The notes under the pieces were generated by a model, which worked only from the letters and a program-made list of their open reading frames with translations, was not told the DNA's origin and searched no databases. The position numbers were made by a program, and so were the translations under genes. Of a stretch of DNA of 43,162 nt, positions 1 through 8,273 are shown one piece after another. Position 1 is the first letter of the stretch. Each line of letters begins with the position of its first letter. Source of the stretch: Bryobacterales bacterium (GTDB taxonomy: Bacteria > Acidobacteriota > Terriglobia > Bryobacterales > Bryobacteraceae); contig JAEUQG010000344.1 in the NCBI GenBank assembly GCA_016789755.1, positions 1 through 43,162 of the forward strand. Direction: 5' to 3'.

Positions 1-2
1 AA

Positions 3-572
3 GAACGCATTGAATCGAAGCTGCGTGAATACAATTTCTACGGCCTGAAGCTGCTCACCATTCACGAAGCCATCCCAGGGCATTGGGTTCAATTGGAATA
101 TGCCAACGACGTCGCTCCCGTCAGCCGCCGCCTGCTGCGCTCCGTGTTCGGCAGCGGACCCTATGTCGAAGGATGGGCAGTCTACGCCACCGAAGCAACC
201 CTCGATGCGGGCTATCTCGACAACAGCCCCGAATTGCGCCTCGTCTTCCTGAAACAGCAGTTGCGCATGATAGCCAATGCCATCCTCGACATCCGCATGC
301 AGACCATGAACATGTCCGATGAAGACGCCATGCGGCTCATGCTCGATCAGACATTCCAGGAAAAGGAAGAGGCGACGGCGAAACTGCAGCGCGCCAAGCT
401 TTCTTCGACTCAGCTTCCGACCTACTATGCGGGGTATCGTGAATGGATCAAGCTTCGCGACGCTCTCAAAGCGAAACCTGGATTCAGCGCCATCGATTTC
501 CACGAACGCTCGCTCCGCTTCGGCGCCGTTCCCATGCGCGTGCTCGGCAGCCTGATGAGCCGCCAGGAGTAA
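3..572 (+). CDS. DUF885-family protein, C-terminal part (partial)
   Basis: The reading frame is open from the window edge, so only the C-terminal 189 residues are present and the start lies upstream. A zinc-peptidase-like motif HEAIPGH sits at fragment residues 21-27 (bases 63-83), followed by YVEGWAVYATEA. Both are hallmarks of DUF885, whose members carry an HExxPGH motif and are often annotated as secreted carboxypeptidase-like metallohydrolases. The HExxPGH histidines and glutamate are intact, so nothing suggests a dead copy. The stop lies 6 bp before the next start, and an AGGAG at 565-569 inside this gene's end probably serves that gene. The substrate is unknown; peptide hydrolysis is inferred from the family. 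Confidence 0.85.
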   Translation, partial: ERIESKLREYNFYGLKLLTIHEAIPGHWVQLEYANDVAPVSRRLLRSVFGSGPYVEGWAVYATEATLDAGYLDNSPELRLVFLKQQLRMIANAILDIRMQTMNMSDEDAMRLMLDQTFQEKEEATAKLQRAKLSSTQLPTYYAGYREWIKLRDALKAKPGFSAIDFHERSLRFGAVPMRVLGSLMSRQE

Positions 573-578
573 GCTCCT

Positions 579-1505
579 ATGCGCCACCGGACCGCAGTGC
601 TGGTTCTGTTTGGGGCGGGGCTGCTGGCGGGCCAGGGCAAAACGATCGGCTCGGTCGAGTTTTTCGCGTTCGAGGGCGTGGACACTGCGGCATTGCGCGA
701 GTCGCTGCCGGTTCGTGCGGGACAGCCGTTTTCGGCAATGGCGGTGGAAGAAACCAAGCGACGTATCCGCGAGGCTGTCTTGGGAGGGTTGGGGCGCGCG
801 CCGTCGGATGTTGCGCTCGTCTGTTGCGACGACAGCGGGAATTGGGTCGTGTTCATCGGATTGAGCCCGGACGCGCGATCTTACCGGGCCGAGCCCAAGG
901 GTGCCGTCAGGCTCCCAACGGAACTACTGCGGCTGGAAAAACGAATGATGGCGGCATGGATGGATGCGGTGCAGAGGGGCGCCGCGGGCGAGGACCGCAG
1001 TCAGGGGTATGCGCTAGGTTCCGATTCCCGTTTGCGCGCAGAGCAGCAGCAACTACGCAGTCTGGCGCTGCGTCTGGAAGAGAAGCTGTTTGCGGTGTTG
1101 GCGGGTTCCGCCGACGCGGAGCATCGGGCGATTGCGGCCAATGCACTGGGGTACGCACGGCAAAGCCCGCGGCAGTTACGGGCGCTGATGGATGCGGCCG
1201 GCGATTCGAGCAGCGGCGTGCGGAACAACGCTGTGCGTGCTTTGGGAGTGCTGTTGGAAGCGAAGCCGAAACTGCGGGCGGTGGTTCCGGTTCGCCTGTT
1301 TACGGACTTGGTGCGGAGCGGCATCTGGACCGACCGCAACAAAGGGGCTTACGTATTGATGGAACTGACGGCATCGCACGATCGCGCCCTGTTGAACGAG
1401 ATTGCGGCGGCTGCTTTGCCCGCGTTGCGGGAGATGGCGCAATGGCAAAGCAGCGGTCATGCCGCCGCGGCGCGCACGCTGCTGGAACGAATCGCTACGC
1501 CCTGA
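579..1505 (+). CDS. Secreted protein with POTRA-like N-terminus and HEAT-like repeats
   Basis: This 308-residue protein is not a family I recognise by name. A hydrophobic N-terminus (MRHRTAVLVLFGAGLLAGQ) looks like a signal peptide. Residues about 22-70 (IGSVEFFAFEGVD, then LPVRAGQPFS and an amphipathic helix) resemble a POTRA module of the FtsQ/Omp85 type. Residues about 150-305 contain repeated alpha-helical pairs rich in Ala, Leu and Arg (for example AEHRAIAANALGYA and GVRNNAVRALGVLLEA) that look like HEAT repeats. The start is supported by AGGAG at 565-569, nine bases upstream. Its end overlaps the convergent next gene by 11 bp. A periplasmic scaffold role is an inference. Confidence 0.7.
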   Translation: MRHRTAVLVLFGAGLLAGQGKTIGSVEFFAFEGVDTAALRESLPVRAGQPFSAMAVEETKRRIREAVLGGLGRAPSDVALVCCDDSGNWVVFIGLSPDARSYRAEPKGAVRLPTELLRLEKRMMAAWMDAVQRGAAGEDRSQGYALGSDSRLRAEQQQLRSLALRLEEKLFAVLAGSADAEHRAIAANALGYARQSPRQLRALMDAAGDSSSGVRNNAVRALGVLLEAKPKLRAVVPVRLFTDLVRSGIWTDRNKGAYVLMELTASHDRALLNEIAAAALPALREMAQWQSSGHAAAARTLLERIATP

Positions 1506-2454
1506 AATAGGGTTTCAGCATTTCCATGATTTGATCGAGTTCGCGCAGATCGGCGGCATCCATGGTGAACTTGCTGGTGCGGCGCATAACGATGGTCTTG
1601 AAGATGCCGCGGCGGCGCAAAATCTCCTTCTGGATGACGTAGCTGACGCGGCGCTCGAGCACAGCGGACAACAGGAATTTCGTGAACAGATCGTGCGCTT
1701 CCTTCTTCTTGCCTTCACGGTACCAATCCCAGATCTGGGCTTGAATGTCTGCCAGACCAGCTCCGGCCATGGTGCCTCCCGAGCCGCGCTCCATTTCGTT
1801 GTAGAGATTCATGGCCCCACCCCCGGTGGACGGGAACAGCGTGCGCTTGCGCTCCTTCACGACGCGTGTGACATCGTGCGGCACATCGCCCGCTTCCAGT
1901 TTCAGAATCTTCAGCGACGGAATCTTGTCTGCCATGCGTAGCAGAAAATCAGTGGACATGCCGGGGTTAGACACCTGGATGCACATGGGAAGCCTCGACA
2001 CGGAGGCGATGGAGAGAAAATAGTCCTCCAGAATCTGGCTGTCGCCGAAGCCGTCCGTCGGCCCCAGGGCATGCAGGCCGTCGGCGCCGATCTTTTCGGC
2101 GAAACGGGCATACTCCATGGCCTCGAACTTGTTGGCGCCGTGTACGCCGATGAGCACCGTGGTGCGGCCCTTGGCCTCCTTCACCACGGAGGGTGAGTAT
2201 TTGATGCGCTCGTTATAGGAGAGGGAGGTGGTTTCTCCCGCGCCGGCCGGCCATACAATGCCGTGCACGCGTCCGCGGCAGAGGAAGTCGGTTTCCTTGC
2301 GCAAGGACTCTTCGTCCAGAGCAAGATTCTCGAGGAACGGCGTCTGCATAATCACGAAGATGCCCTCCCAGGCTTTTTCGGCGCCGGGGAGAAGTGGCGA
2401 GGCGGCCAGGGCGGAAGAGAATTGCAGGAAGTCGCGCCGGTGAATGATTGACAT
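1495..2454 (-). CDS. Tat-exported dihydrodipicolinate synthase/N-acetylneuraminate lyase family protein
   Basis: This 319-residue protein belongs to the class I aldolase TIM-barrel family of DapA and NanA. The N-terminus HRRDFLQFSSALAASPLLPG is a twin-arginine type signal, unusual for a family that is normally cytosolic. The substrate-loop motif appears as GAGETTSLS (residues 71-79, against the usual GTTGE). A Schiff-base lysine is recognisable at Lys185 in ILKLEAG. The usual YNVP tyrosine segment reads QVSNPGMS (160-167), so the canonical catalytic Tyr seems to be missing. It converges with the preceding gene with an 11-bp overlap. Bacteria rich in Tat-exported sugar enzymes often carry such proteins, but the substrate cannot be read from sequence. 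Lyase activity on a keto-sugar acid is possible and unproven. Confidence 0.8.
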   Translation of the reverse strand: MSIIHRRDFLQFSSALAASPLLPGAEKAWEGIFVIMQTPFLENLALDEESLRKETDFLCRGRVHGIVWPAGAGETTSLSYNERIKYSPSVVKEAKGRTTVLIGVHGANKFEAMEYARFAEKIGADGLHALGPTDGFGDSQILEDYFLSIASVSRLPMCIQVSNPGMSTDFLLRMADKIPSLKILKLEAGDVPHDVTRVVKERKRTLFPSTGGGAMNLYNEMERGSGGTMAGAGLADIQAQIWDWYREGKKKEAHDLFTKFLLSAVLERRVSYVIQKEILRRRGIFKTIVMRRTSKFTMDAADLRELDQIMEMLKPYFRA

Positions 2455-2472
2455 GACTCCTGAGTATCACAA

Positions 2473-3687
2473 TTAAGGGGCCGGCAGTTCGAGCGCCTTC
2501 TGCAACACGGGGTCGTTGTCGGCGAAGTAATCGGCGGCGGTGAGCTCGACGGCGATATCGGGAGCGATGCTGGAGCCGGGGAAGCCGGGGATTGTGAACA
2601 GCCGCGTCGAGATCTGTCCCGTTAGCTGTGAATTCGGCAGTTGGAAAGGCACCACCTCGCCGAATCCGCTGGCACCGCCGCCCGTGGGTTCCCCGATGAG
2701 TATGGTTGCACCCTGGGCTTTGATCTCCGCTGTGTTGAGCGAGGCCGAGGAGAAGGTCTGTCTGCCAATGAGGAGATAAGAACCTTTGCTGGGGAGGAAT
2801 TTACCAGCCGCGAACGAGGCGCCGAGGGCCTGCAGCAACGGGGTGAGGATGGCGGAGTTGCCTCCGCCGTTGTTGCGGAAATCGAACACGATGCGATCGA
2901 CCGGGTTGGATTCGATAAAGACGATCAACTCGCGTGTGAATTGCGCGAAGGGCAGGGCCGGCGTTTCGCGGCATTGGTTGTACTGCACGTAAACGGTGCG
3001 GGCGTCCGAGAGGTAATCGAACCAGTACGGCTGTGCGGTGTTGCGCCGGTAAAGCGGGAACTTAGGCCGGCTTAGATAGGGCGCGTTCACCAAGCCTAAG
3101 GCCGCCGGAGGGATGGTGAGTTCAAAGTCCTCAAAGCCGTAGGTGACAGGGCCGACTGCATCGACGATACCGGCAGCCTCCAGGATTTCCGGGCTGATGA
3201 AGTAGTTGGCGGAAATGAGACGGGCCCAGTTCTCGTTTTCGTGGGAAACGTAGCGGCGCAGGATATCGAAACATTCCTCGGCCGTCTTGTTTCCTACACG
3301 CAGGATGCGCTTGCCGATGGCGCGGGCGTGTATTTCGGCTGCCTGTGTGACGTAGAGCCCGTCCGGGAACCAACGGACACGCAGAGGAAGGAAAGTTGCG
3401 CGGGCGTTTGCCTGCGTCAAACCGAGCGAGGTATGCGCATCCCCGATCATGGCCACCAGCCGGGCCGCTTCGGCCGCCAGTTGCACGTCGGTACGCTGAG
3501 GGATGGAATCGGCGATGGCGCGGGCTTCCTCACTGAACTGAGTGCGCGTTACCTTAGTGAACGGGTTCGGATGGCGCGAAAGGATCTGCTGCTCCAGTGA
3601 TTGCAGGTCTTGCCGCCAGCGCTCTTCGCGCGTTTGCGCGGCACACATGCCTGCCAGGCACAGAAGGGAAATAAGAGCGCGAATCAT
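2473..3687 (-). CDS. Secreted S41-family (C-terminal processing-like) peptidase
   Basis: The protein is 404 residues from the ATG at 3685-3687. I chose that start because it opens a clear signal peptide (MIRALISLLCLAGMCAAQ); the frame runs about 195 bp further upstream, but across the opposite promoter region. The S41 hallmarks are DFRNNGGGN (269-277), TFSSASLNTAE (311-321, containing the presumed nucleophilic serine) and a following GEPTGGGASGFGE loop. An N-terminal helical region carries IGDAHTSL (81-88), typical of tail-specific or tricorn-like S41 proteins. No PDZ domain is obvious. It probably acts in the periplasm on unfolded or short peptides. It is divergent from the sialidase-like gene, with 55 bp between the starts. 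Confidence 0.88.
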   Translation of the reverse strand: MIRALISLLCLAGMCAAQTREERWRQDLQSLEQQILSRHPNPFTKVTRTQFSEEARAIADSIPQRTDVQLAAEAARLVAMIGDAHTSLGLTQANARATFLPLRVRWFPDGLYVTQAAEIHARAIGKRILRVGNKTAEECFDILRRYVSHENENWARLISANYFISPEILEAAGIVDAVGPVTYGFEDFELTIPPAALGLVNAPYLSRPKFPLYRRNTAQPYWFDYLSDARTVYVQYNQCRETPALPFAQFTRELIVFIESNPVDRIVFDFRNNGGGNSAILTPLLQALGASFAAGKFLPSKGSYLLIGRQTFSSASLNTAEIKAQGATILIGEPTGGGASGFGEVVPFQLPNSQLTGQISTRLFTIPGFPGSSIAPDIAVELTAADYFADNDPVLQKALELPAP

Positions 3688-3742
3688 GCCCGCATAGACG
3701 TTCTTTAGCGGGTGCTGGTTGCGGGTGCGATATGTTAATTGC
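3688..3742. promoter_or_regulatory. Divergent intergenic region between S41 peptidase and sialidase-like gene
   Basis: These 55 bp must hold the 5' signals of both genes. On the plus strand TATGTT (3731-3736) matches the -10 consensus at four of six positions. On the minus strand TAACAT, overlapping it, also matches four of six. I see no convincing -35 for either, so this is a weak promoter call made on position more than on motif quality. Confidence 0.25.
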
Positions 3743-4906
3743 ATGCTGCCGGGAATCCTGTTCTTGCTGATGCAGCCCGATCCGGCGATGGCGCCGGCAA
3801 AGGTTACGGTGAACCCGGGTGAAGAATATGCGGCGGTGGCGCGGCCATGGCAGGGTATTCCCACTATTGAGCGAACACGCAAGGGGCGCCTATGGGCAGC
3901 CTGGTACGCCGGCGGGCGTGGCGAGGGCCCATCGAATTGGGTGATTGCCGCATCGAGCGATGATGATGGGAAGACTTGGAGCCGGCCGCGCGTGGCGGTG
4001 GATCCAGAGTGGCATGTGCGCGCCTTCGATCCCTGTCTGTGGACCGACCCTACCGGGCGGCTTTGGCTGTTCTATGCACAGGCTGCGGGACTGTGGGACG
4101 GGCGCGGTGGCGTGTGGGCGATCTCAACCGGCGACCCCGACGCCAAGCAACCGAAATGGTCGGCGCCGCGGCGGTTGGCCAATGGTGTGATGCTGAACAA
4201 ACCCACCGTGACCCGCAACGGGCGGTGGCTGTTTCCGATCGCCGGCTGGCGCAACATCGATCCTGTATCGCGGCTGGCGAGGCAGAAGGTGGATTGGTCG
4301 CCGCACGCGATGGAGTCGCTGATTCACGATATCGGCGAGGAGAAAGACTCCAACGTCTTCGTCTCCACCGACAAATTGAAAACCGTGCGCCTGGCGGGAC
4401 GCGTCCAAGTGCCGGGAGCCCAGCACGATGAACACATGATCGTCGAACGAAACAACGGCGAACTCTGGATGCTCGTGCGCACGCGCTACGGCATCGGCCA
4501 GGCAATATCGAACGATCACGGCGCCACCTGGGGCGGGAAAGGCGAATCGGACATCCCGCATGTGGTGTCGCGATTCTTCATCCGCCGCCTGCGCTCCGGT
4601 AATCTGCTGCTCGTCAAACATGCTCCTCCCGACGGCAAGACACGGTCGCATCTGACCGCCTGGATTTCCCAAGACGACGGAAAAAGTTGGACTGGTGGGC
4701 TGATGGTGGATGATCGTGTGGGTGTTTCCTATCCAGATGCTGTGGAATCGCCCGACGGCCGGATGTACATCATCTATGATCGCGAGCGCAGCCGCGCCAA
4801 AGAGATCCTGATGGCCGTCATCCGCGAAGCCGATATCACCGCGGGACGAACGGTCTCCTCTGATGCGCGGCTGCGGGTGCTGGTGGACCGCGCCACGGGG
4901 CAATGA
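3743..4906 (+). CDS. Secreted sialidase-like BNR/Asp-box protein
   Basis: The protein is 387 residues from the ATG at 3743, chosen over an upstream in-frame ATG at 3719 because it starts a hydrophobic segment (MLPGILFLLM). The sialidase beta-propeller fold is indicated by three Asp boxes: SSDDDGKTWS (71-80), SNDHGATWG (256-264) and SQDDGKSW (309-316). An N-terminal GIPTIERT segment resembles the xRIP-type motif, though its Arg is displaced, so true sialidase activity is uncertain. Many proteins of this fold in soil bacteria are uncharacterised exo-glycosidase-like proteins. The nearby NanA/DapA-family gene (1495-2454) is a possible functional partner but lies on the other strand. Confidence 0.8.
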   Translation: MLPGILFLLMQPDPAMAPAKVTVNPGEEYAAVARPWQGIPTIERTRKGRLWAAWYAGGRGEGPSNWVIAASSDDDGKTWSRPRVAVDPEWHVRAFDPCLWTDPTGRLWLFYAQAAGLWDGRGGVWAISTGDPDAKQPKWSAPRRLANGVMLNKPTVTRNGRWLFPIAGWRNIDPVSRLARQKVDWSPHAMESLIHDIGEEKDSNVFVSTDKLKTVRLAGRVQVPGAQHDEHMIVERNNGELWMLVRTRYGIGQAISNDHGATWGGKGESDIPHVVSRFFIRRLRSGNLLLVKHAPPDGKTRSHLTAWISQDDGKSWTGGLMVDDRVGVSYPDAVESPDGRMYIIYDRERSRAKEILMAVIREADITAGRTVSSDARLRVLVDRATGQ

Positions 4907-4929
4907 GGCGAGTGTTGCGTCTTTTGTTG

Positions 4930-4938
4930 TGATACGAT
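4930..4938 (+). promoter_or_regulatory. Candidate extended -10 promoter of the TonB-dependent receptor gene
   Basis: The sequence TGATACGAT reads as TGn followed by TACGAT, an extended -10 element with four of six consensus bases. It lies about 45 bp before the start codon and leaves a leader of roughly 35-40 nt that contains the strong Shine-Dalgarno at 4972-4977. No good -35 is present, which is usual for extended -10 promoters. Confidence 0.35.
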
Positions 4939-4971
4939 GGCGGCCAGATTTATCGCGCCCACAAACACTTC

Positions 4972-4977
4972 AGGAGG
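4972..4977 (+). promoter_or_regulatory. Strong ribosome binding site of the TonB-dependent receptor
   Basis: AGGAGG precedes two tandem ATG codons at 4981 and 4984. The spacer is 3 nt to the first and 6 nt to the second, so the second ATG is the better start. It is one of the few full-consensus sites in the window and suggests high expression of the receptor. Confidence 0.7.
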
Positions 4978-4983
4978 TGCATG

Positions 4984-7900
4984 ATGCTCAGGATGCTGCT
5001 GTTGCTCGCTACCATTGTTCCCGTGTCGTTCGCACAAACGACATTTGCCACCATTACTGGTACGGTAACCGATGCCACGGGGGCCGCCGTGCCCGGGGCA
5101 AAGGTGACAGCGGTGCACACCGAGAGCAATTACATTTACTCCTCCGAAGCGAATGCTTCCGGAGCCTACCGTATTCCACAATTGCGCGAAGGGCGCTACA
5201 CAGTGCGTGTGCAGTCGCAGGGGTTCAAGGAATATGTGGTGCAAAATCTCGATCTGGTGTCGCTCGATGTGCGCCGCCTGGATGTGCAACTGGAAGTGGG
5301 GGCGGTGGAGACAAAGATCGAAGTGACGGGCGGGGCGACGTTGATTGAAACCGAAACCGCGCGCATTAGCGACTCCAAAGACGCCTACCAGTTGAAGTCG
5401 CTGCCGATGAACACGCGCTCGCTGTGGAACTTTGTGGGTTTGACGCCTGGAGTTGTGCAGGCCGGCGGCGGATCGTCGACGCGCCGTTTTGCCGGCAGCC
5501 GCGCCAATCAATCGGACGCGTCGATCGACGGCATTACGCTCAGCAATCAATACGACGGCACGCAGATCAGCCCGCTGGTGAGCCAGATCGAAAGCTTCGA
5601 AGAGATCCGCGTGGACATGGCGAACAACACAGCGGAGTTCGGCGGCATCGGCCAGGTGACCATCGTCAGCAAGGGCGGCGGCAACGATCTGCATGGCGTG
5701 GTGTTCGATTACTACTCGACGCCGTGGTTCCGCGCCCGCAATCCGTTCGCGGCGCAACGCGGCACGGGTGTGCGGCACGAGCCGGGCGTGGCCATCGGTG
5801 GGCCGATCAACATCCCGAAGGCCTATGATGGGCGGAATCGCAGCTTTTTCTTCTACTCGTTTGAAACATCGCGCGGTAGCCAGGTGCTCTCGCTGTTGAA
5901 TCCGACGGTTGCGCCCACGCCCTGGCGCAGCGGCAATTTCAGCCGCGAGGCGGTGATTCGCGATCCGTTTGCGGGGAACGCTCCGTTTGCCGGTAATGTG
6001 GTTCCCAACTCGCGTATCAGCGGAGTCTCTCAGAAGATTCAGGACCGCTTCTTCCCCCAGCCGAATCAGGGCGATCCGAATCTGTTGGCGCCGCGCAACT
6101 TCCAACAACAACTGCAGCGGCCCTTCGACCCCAACACCTACTGGACGACACGCATCGATCACCGCTTTACGCAGAAGCATTTCGTGTTCGGACGCTATAC
6201 CTGGAACCGGTCGCATTCGCGCGACTACGAAGGTAACCTTCCGGCCATCGGCAGGCGCTGGCAGACGCGCGACACGCGCGCCGTGAACCTCTCCTACACG
6301 GCAACCATCCGCCCCAATCTGATCAACGAATTCCGTTGGGGCTTTGCCTGGAACGACAATCCGCGCAATGGTCCGTTGCTGGGCAAGGAGGTCGTGGACT
6401 TCCTCGGCATCACCGGACTAGCGCCGAATCTGCCGGATATCAACGGGCTGCTGAAAGTGAATTTCTCGCAACTCGGCCTGACCGGGATTACGCAGACCGA
6501 TTGGAGGCACCCAGGCTTCCTGAACTATGCGCAGCAGTTTCAGGAGCATCTATCCTGGTTCCGCGGGCGGCACAACTTGAAGGCCGGCGTGTTGTTGGGG
6601 CGCACCGGATTTCAGGATAGCCAGGCGCCCGGCGCGCTGTTCGGCAATGTCACGTTCTCCAACCGCTACACGGGCAATCCGTATGCGGATTTCCTGCTCG
6701 GCATCCCGACGTCGGCGCAACGCAATGCCCCGCAATTGTTCATCGACCGAATGCGCTGGTCGTGGGATTTCTTCGTGACCGACGAATGGAAAGTGCGCTC
6801 GAACCTTACGTTCAATATCGGATTGCGGTATGAGATCCATCCGGCCTGGAGCGATGCGAGCAATCTGCAATCGAACTTCGATGTGGCCACCGGACGGTTG
6901 GTGATTCCCGATGGGGCGTCGAGCCGCATCAGTCCGCTGATGCCGCGCGGCTACGTGGATATCGTGGAAGCGAGCCAGGCCGGCTATCCATCGCGCACGC
7001 TGCTCAAGACGGATACGAACAATCTTGCGCCGCGGCTCGGATTGGCGTGGCGGCCGCTGGGTCCGAACACGGTGATTCGCGCGGGGTTTGGCATTTTCTA
7101 CGACATCGTGCCGCGAACGGTGGCATCGGGCGGCGCGCCGTTCGTGATCAACGAGCCGACGTTCACCAATCCCACTCCCGTTCCGGCACTGCTGTTCCCC
7201 CGCGTGTTTCCGGATAGCGTGGCCGGCCCCACCAGCATCACGCTGCCTTCGGCCACGCGGCTGGATCTGCGCGACCCCTACAGCATGCAGTACAACTTCA
7301 CCATTGAGCATCAGCGCTGGCAGACGGGGTTCCGCGCATCCTACATCGGGACCAACACGCGGCAAGGGGAATGGGGCTACAACTACAATCAGCCGCTTCC
7401 CGACGACCGTCCATTTGTGGACAAAGCGCGCGCGTTTCCTCGCTATCCGGCGATCACCTATCTGACCAACGGCGCCGGGCATCAGTACAATTCGCTGACG
7501 CTGGAAGCTGAGCGGCGGTTCGCCAATGGACTGGCCTATCAGACCTCCTGGGTGTACGCGCGCGACATTGGCGACCTGGAACGCGGCGAACAACCCGAGA
7601 ACGCCTACGACCGGCAGAGAGAGCGTGCGGTATGGCTGGATATTCCCGCACATCGCGTCACCGGCAATCTGATCTATGAGCTGCCGTTCGGCAAGGGCAA
7701 GCGCTGGCTGAATGCGCCGGGGCGCGTGGCGCAGGCCATTGCCGGCGGTTGGGAATGGAGCACCATCTACAGCTTCTATTCCGGACAGTTCCTCACTCCT
7801 GCCTGGACAGGACCCGATCCGGTGGGGACGGCGTTCACCAACTCGCGGACTCCAGCGCAGGTGACGCTGCGACCGAACATTCTCCGCAATCCGAATCTGC

Positions 7901-8241
7901 CGGACGATCAGCGCTCCACGAACCGCTGGTTCGATGCGTCGGCGTTCAGCGGATTGACGGCGCCCGGCCTTTACGGGACCTCGGCTAAGGGCGTGATCAT
8001 CGGCCCTGGATCGAGCATCGTGAATGCCGGATTAGCGAAGTCCTTCGTCTTCGGAGAACGGGCGCGGCTGCGCTGGGAGATGACGGCGACCAACTTCTTC
8101 AACACACCCAATTACGACAACCCGGGGACAAACGTCTCGTCGGTGGCGGGGGTGGGTGTCATCTCCGGTGTCGGCGGCGTATCAAGCCTCGATAGCACTG
8201 GCGCACGCGGGTTCCGGATGGGCCTACGATTAGAGTATTGA
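4984..8241 (+). CDS. Oar-type TonB-dependent outer-membrane receptor with carboxypeptidase-regulatory domain
   Basis: The 1085-residue protein begins with a signal peptide (about 1-18, ending in VSFAQ). An N-terminal carboxypeptidase-regulatory/Cna-B-like beta-sandwich follows (about 20-105; TGTVTDATGAAVPGAKV, then GAYRIPQLREGRYTV). Next come a plug domain (about 110-235; SIDGITL, IESFEEIRVDM, and GGGNDLHGVVFDYY) and a long beta-barrel ending in FRMGLRLEY with a terminal aromatic residue. This is the layout of the Oar-like receptors expanded in Acidobacteriota. No classic TonB box is evident. Substrates of such receptors are mostly unknown; oligosaccharide or peptide uptake is an inference from the neighbouring secreted hydrolases. 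Its stop is followed by a possible ten-codon bridging frame and then the rRNA methyltransferase. Confidence 0.92.
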   Translation: MLRMLLLLATIVPVSFAQTTFATITGTVTDATGAAVPGAKVTAVHTESNYIYSSEANASGAYRIPQLREGRYTVRVQSQGFKEYVVQNLDLVSLDVRRLDVQLEVGAVETKIEVTGGATLIETETARISDSKDAYQLKSLPMNTRSLWNFVGLTPGVVQAGGGSSTRRFAGSRANQSDASIDGITLSNQYDGTQISPLVSQIESFEEIRVDMANNTAEFGGIGQVTIVSKGGGNDLHGVVFDYYSTPWFRARNPFAAQRGTGVRHEPGVAIGGPINIPKAYDGRNRSFFFYSFETSRGSQVLSLLNPTVAPTPWRSGNFSREAVIRDPFAGNAPFAGNVVPNSRISGVSQKIQDRFFPQPNQGDPNLLAPRNFQQQLQRPFDPNTYWTTRIDHRFTQKHFVFGRYTWNRSHSRDYEGNLPAIGRRWQTRDTRAVNLSYTATIRPNLINEFRWGFAWNDNPRNGPLLGKEVVDFLGITGLAPNLPDINGLLKVNFSQLGLTGITQTDWRHPGFLNYAQQFQEHLSWFRGRHNLKAGVLLGRTGFQDSQAPGALFGNVTFSNRYTGNPYADFLLGIPTSAQRNAPQLFIDRMRWSWDFFVTDEWKVRSNLTFNIGLRYEIHPAWSDASNLQSNFDVATGRLVIPDGASSRISPLMPRGYVDIVEASQAGYPSRTLLKTDTNNLAPRLGLAWRPLGPNTVIRAGFGIFYDIVPRTVASGGAPFVINEPTFTNPTPVPALLFPRVFPDSVAGPTSITLPSATRLDLRDPYSMQYNFTIEHQRWQTGFRASYIGTNTRQGEWGYNYNQPLPDDRPFVDKARAFPRYPAITYLTNGAGHQYNSLTLEAERRFANGLAYQTSWVYARDIGDLERGEQPENAYDRQRERAVWLDIPAHRVTGNLIYELPFGKGKRWLNAPGRVAQAIAGGWEWSTIYSFYSGQFLTPAWTGPDPVGTAFTNSRTPAQVTLRPNILRNPNLPDDQRSTNRWFDASAFSGLTAPGLYGTSAKGVIIGPGSSIVNAGLAKSFVFGERARLRWEMTATNFFNTPNYDNPGTNVSSVAGVGVISGVGGVSSLDSTGARGFRMGLRLEY

Positions 8242-8273
8242 TGACAACCCGTTCGCAGCAGGCTCGCCAATGA
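8241..8273 (+). other. Possible ten-codon bridging mini-ORF (MTTRSQQARQ)
   Basis: An ATG overlaps the receptor stop by one base (TGATG). The mini-frame ends in a TGA that overlaps the next gene's ATG (AATGA). This would let a ribosome terminate and restart twice and so couple receptor and methyltransferase translation. No separate Shine-Dalgarno is seen for 8270. The arrangement could equally be chance. Confidence 0.25.

Noticed and set aside
443..1510. A 355-codon open frame overlapping the DUF885 end and the POTRA/HEAT-like gene
   Set aside because: The translation is Gly/Arg/Cys-rich with no family motif, while the alternative frames give recognisable proteins with good ribosome sites. 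It is a GC-rich shadow frame.
3716..3743. A possible dif-like site around ATATGTTAAT
   Set aside because: Only one arm loosely resembles the XerD half-site. The other arm and the 6-bp centre do not match, and the composition switch is not at this point.
4774..6216. A 480-codon minus-strand frame under the TonB-dependent receptor
   Set aside because: The translation is Arg/His-rich with no domain, and it is antisense to a well-supported receptor gene.
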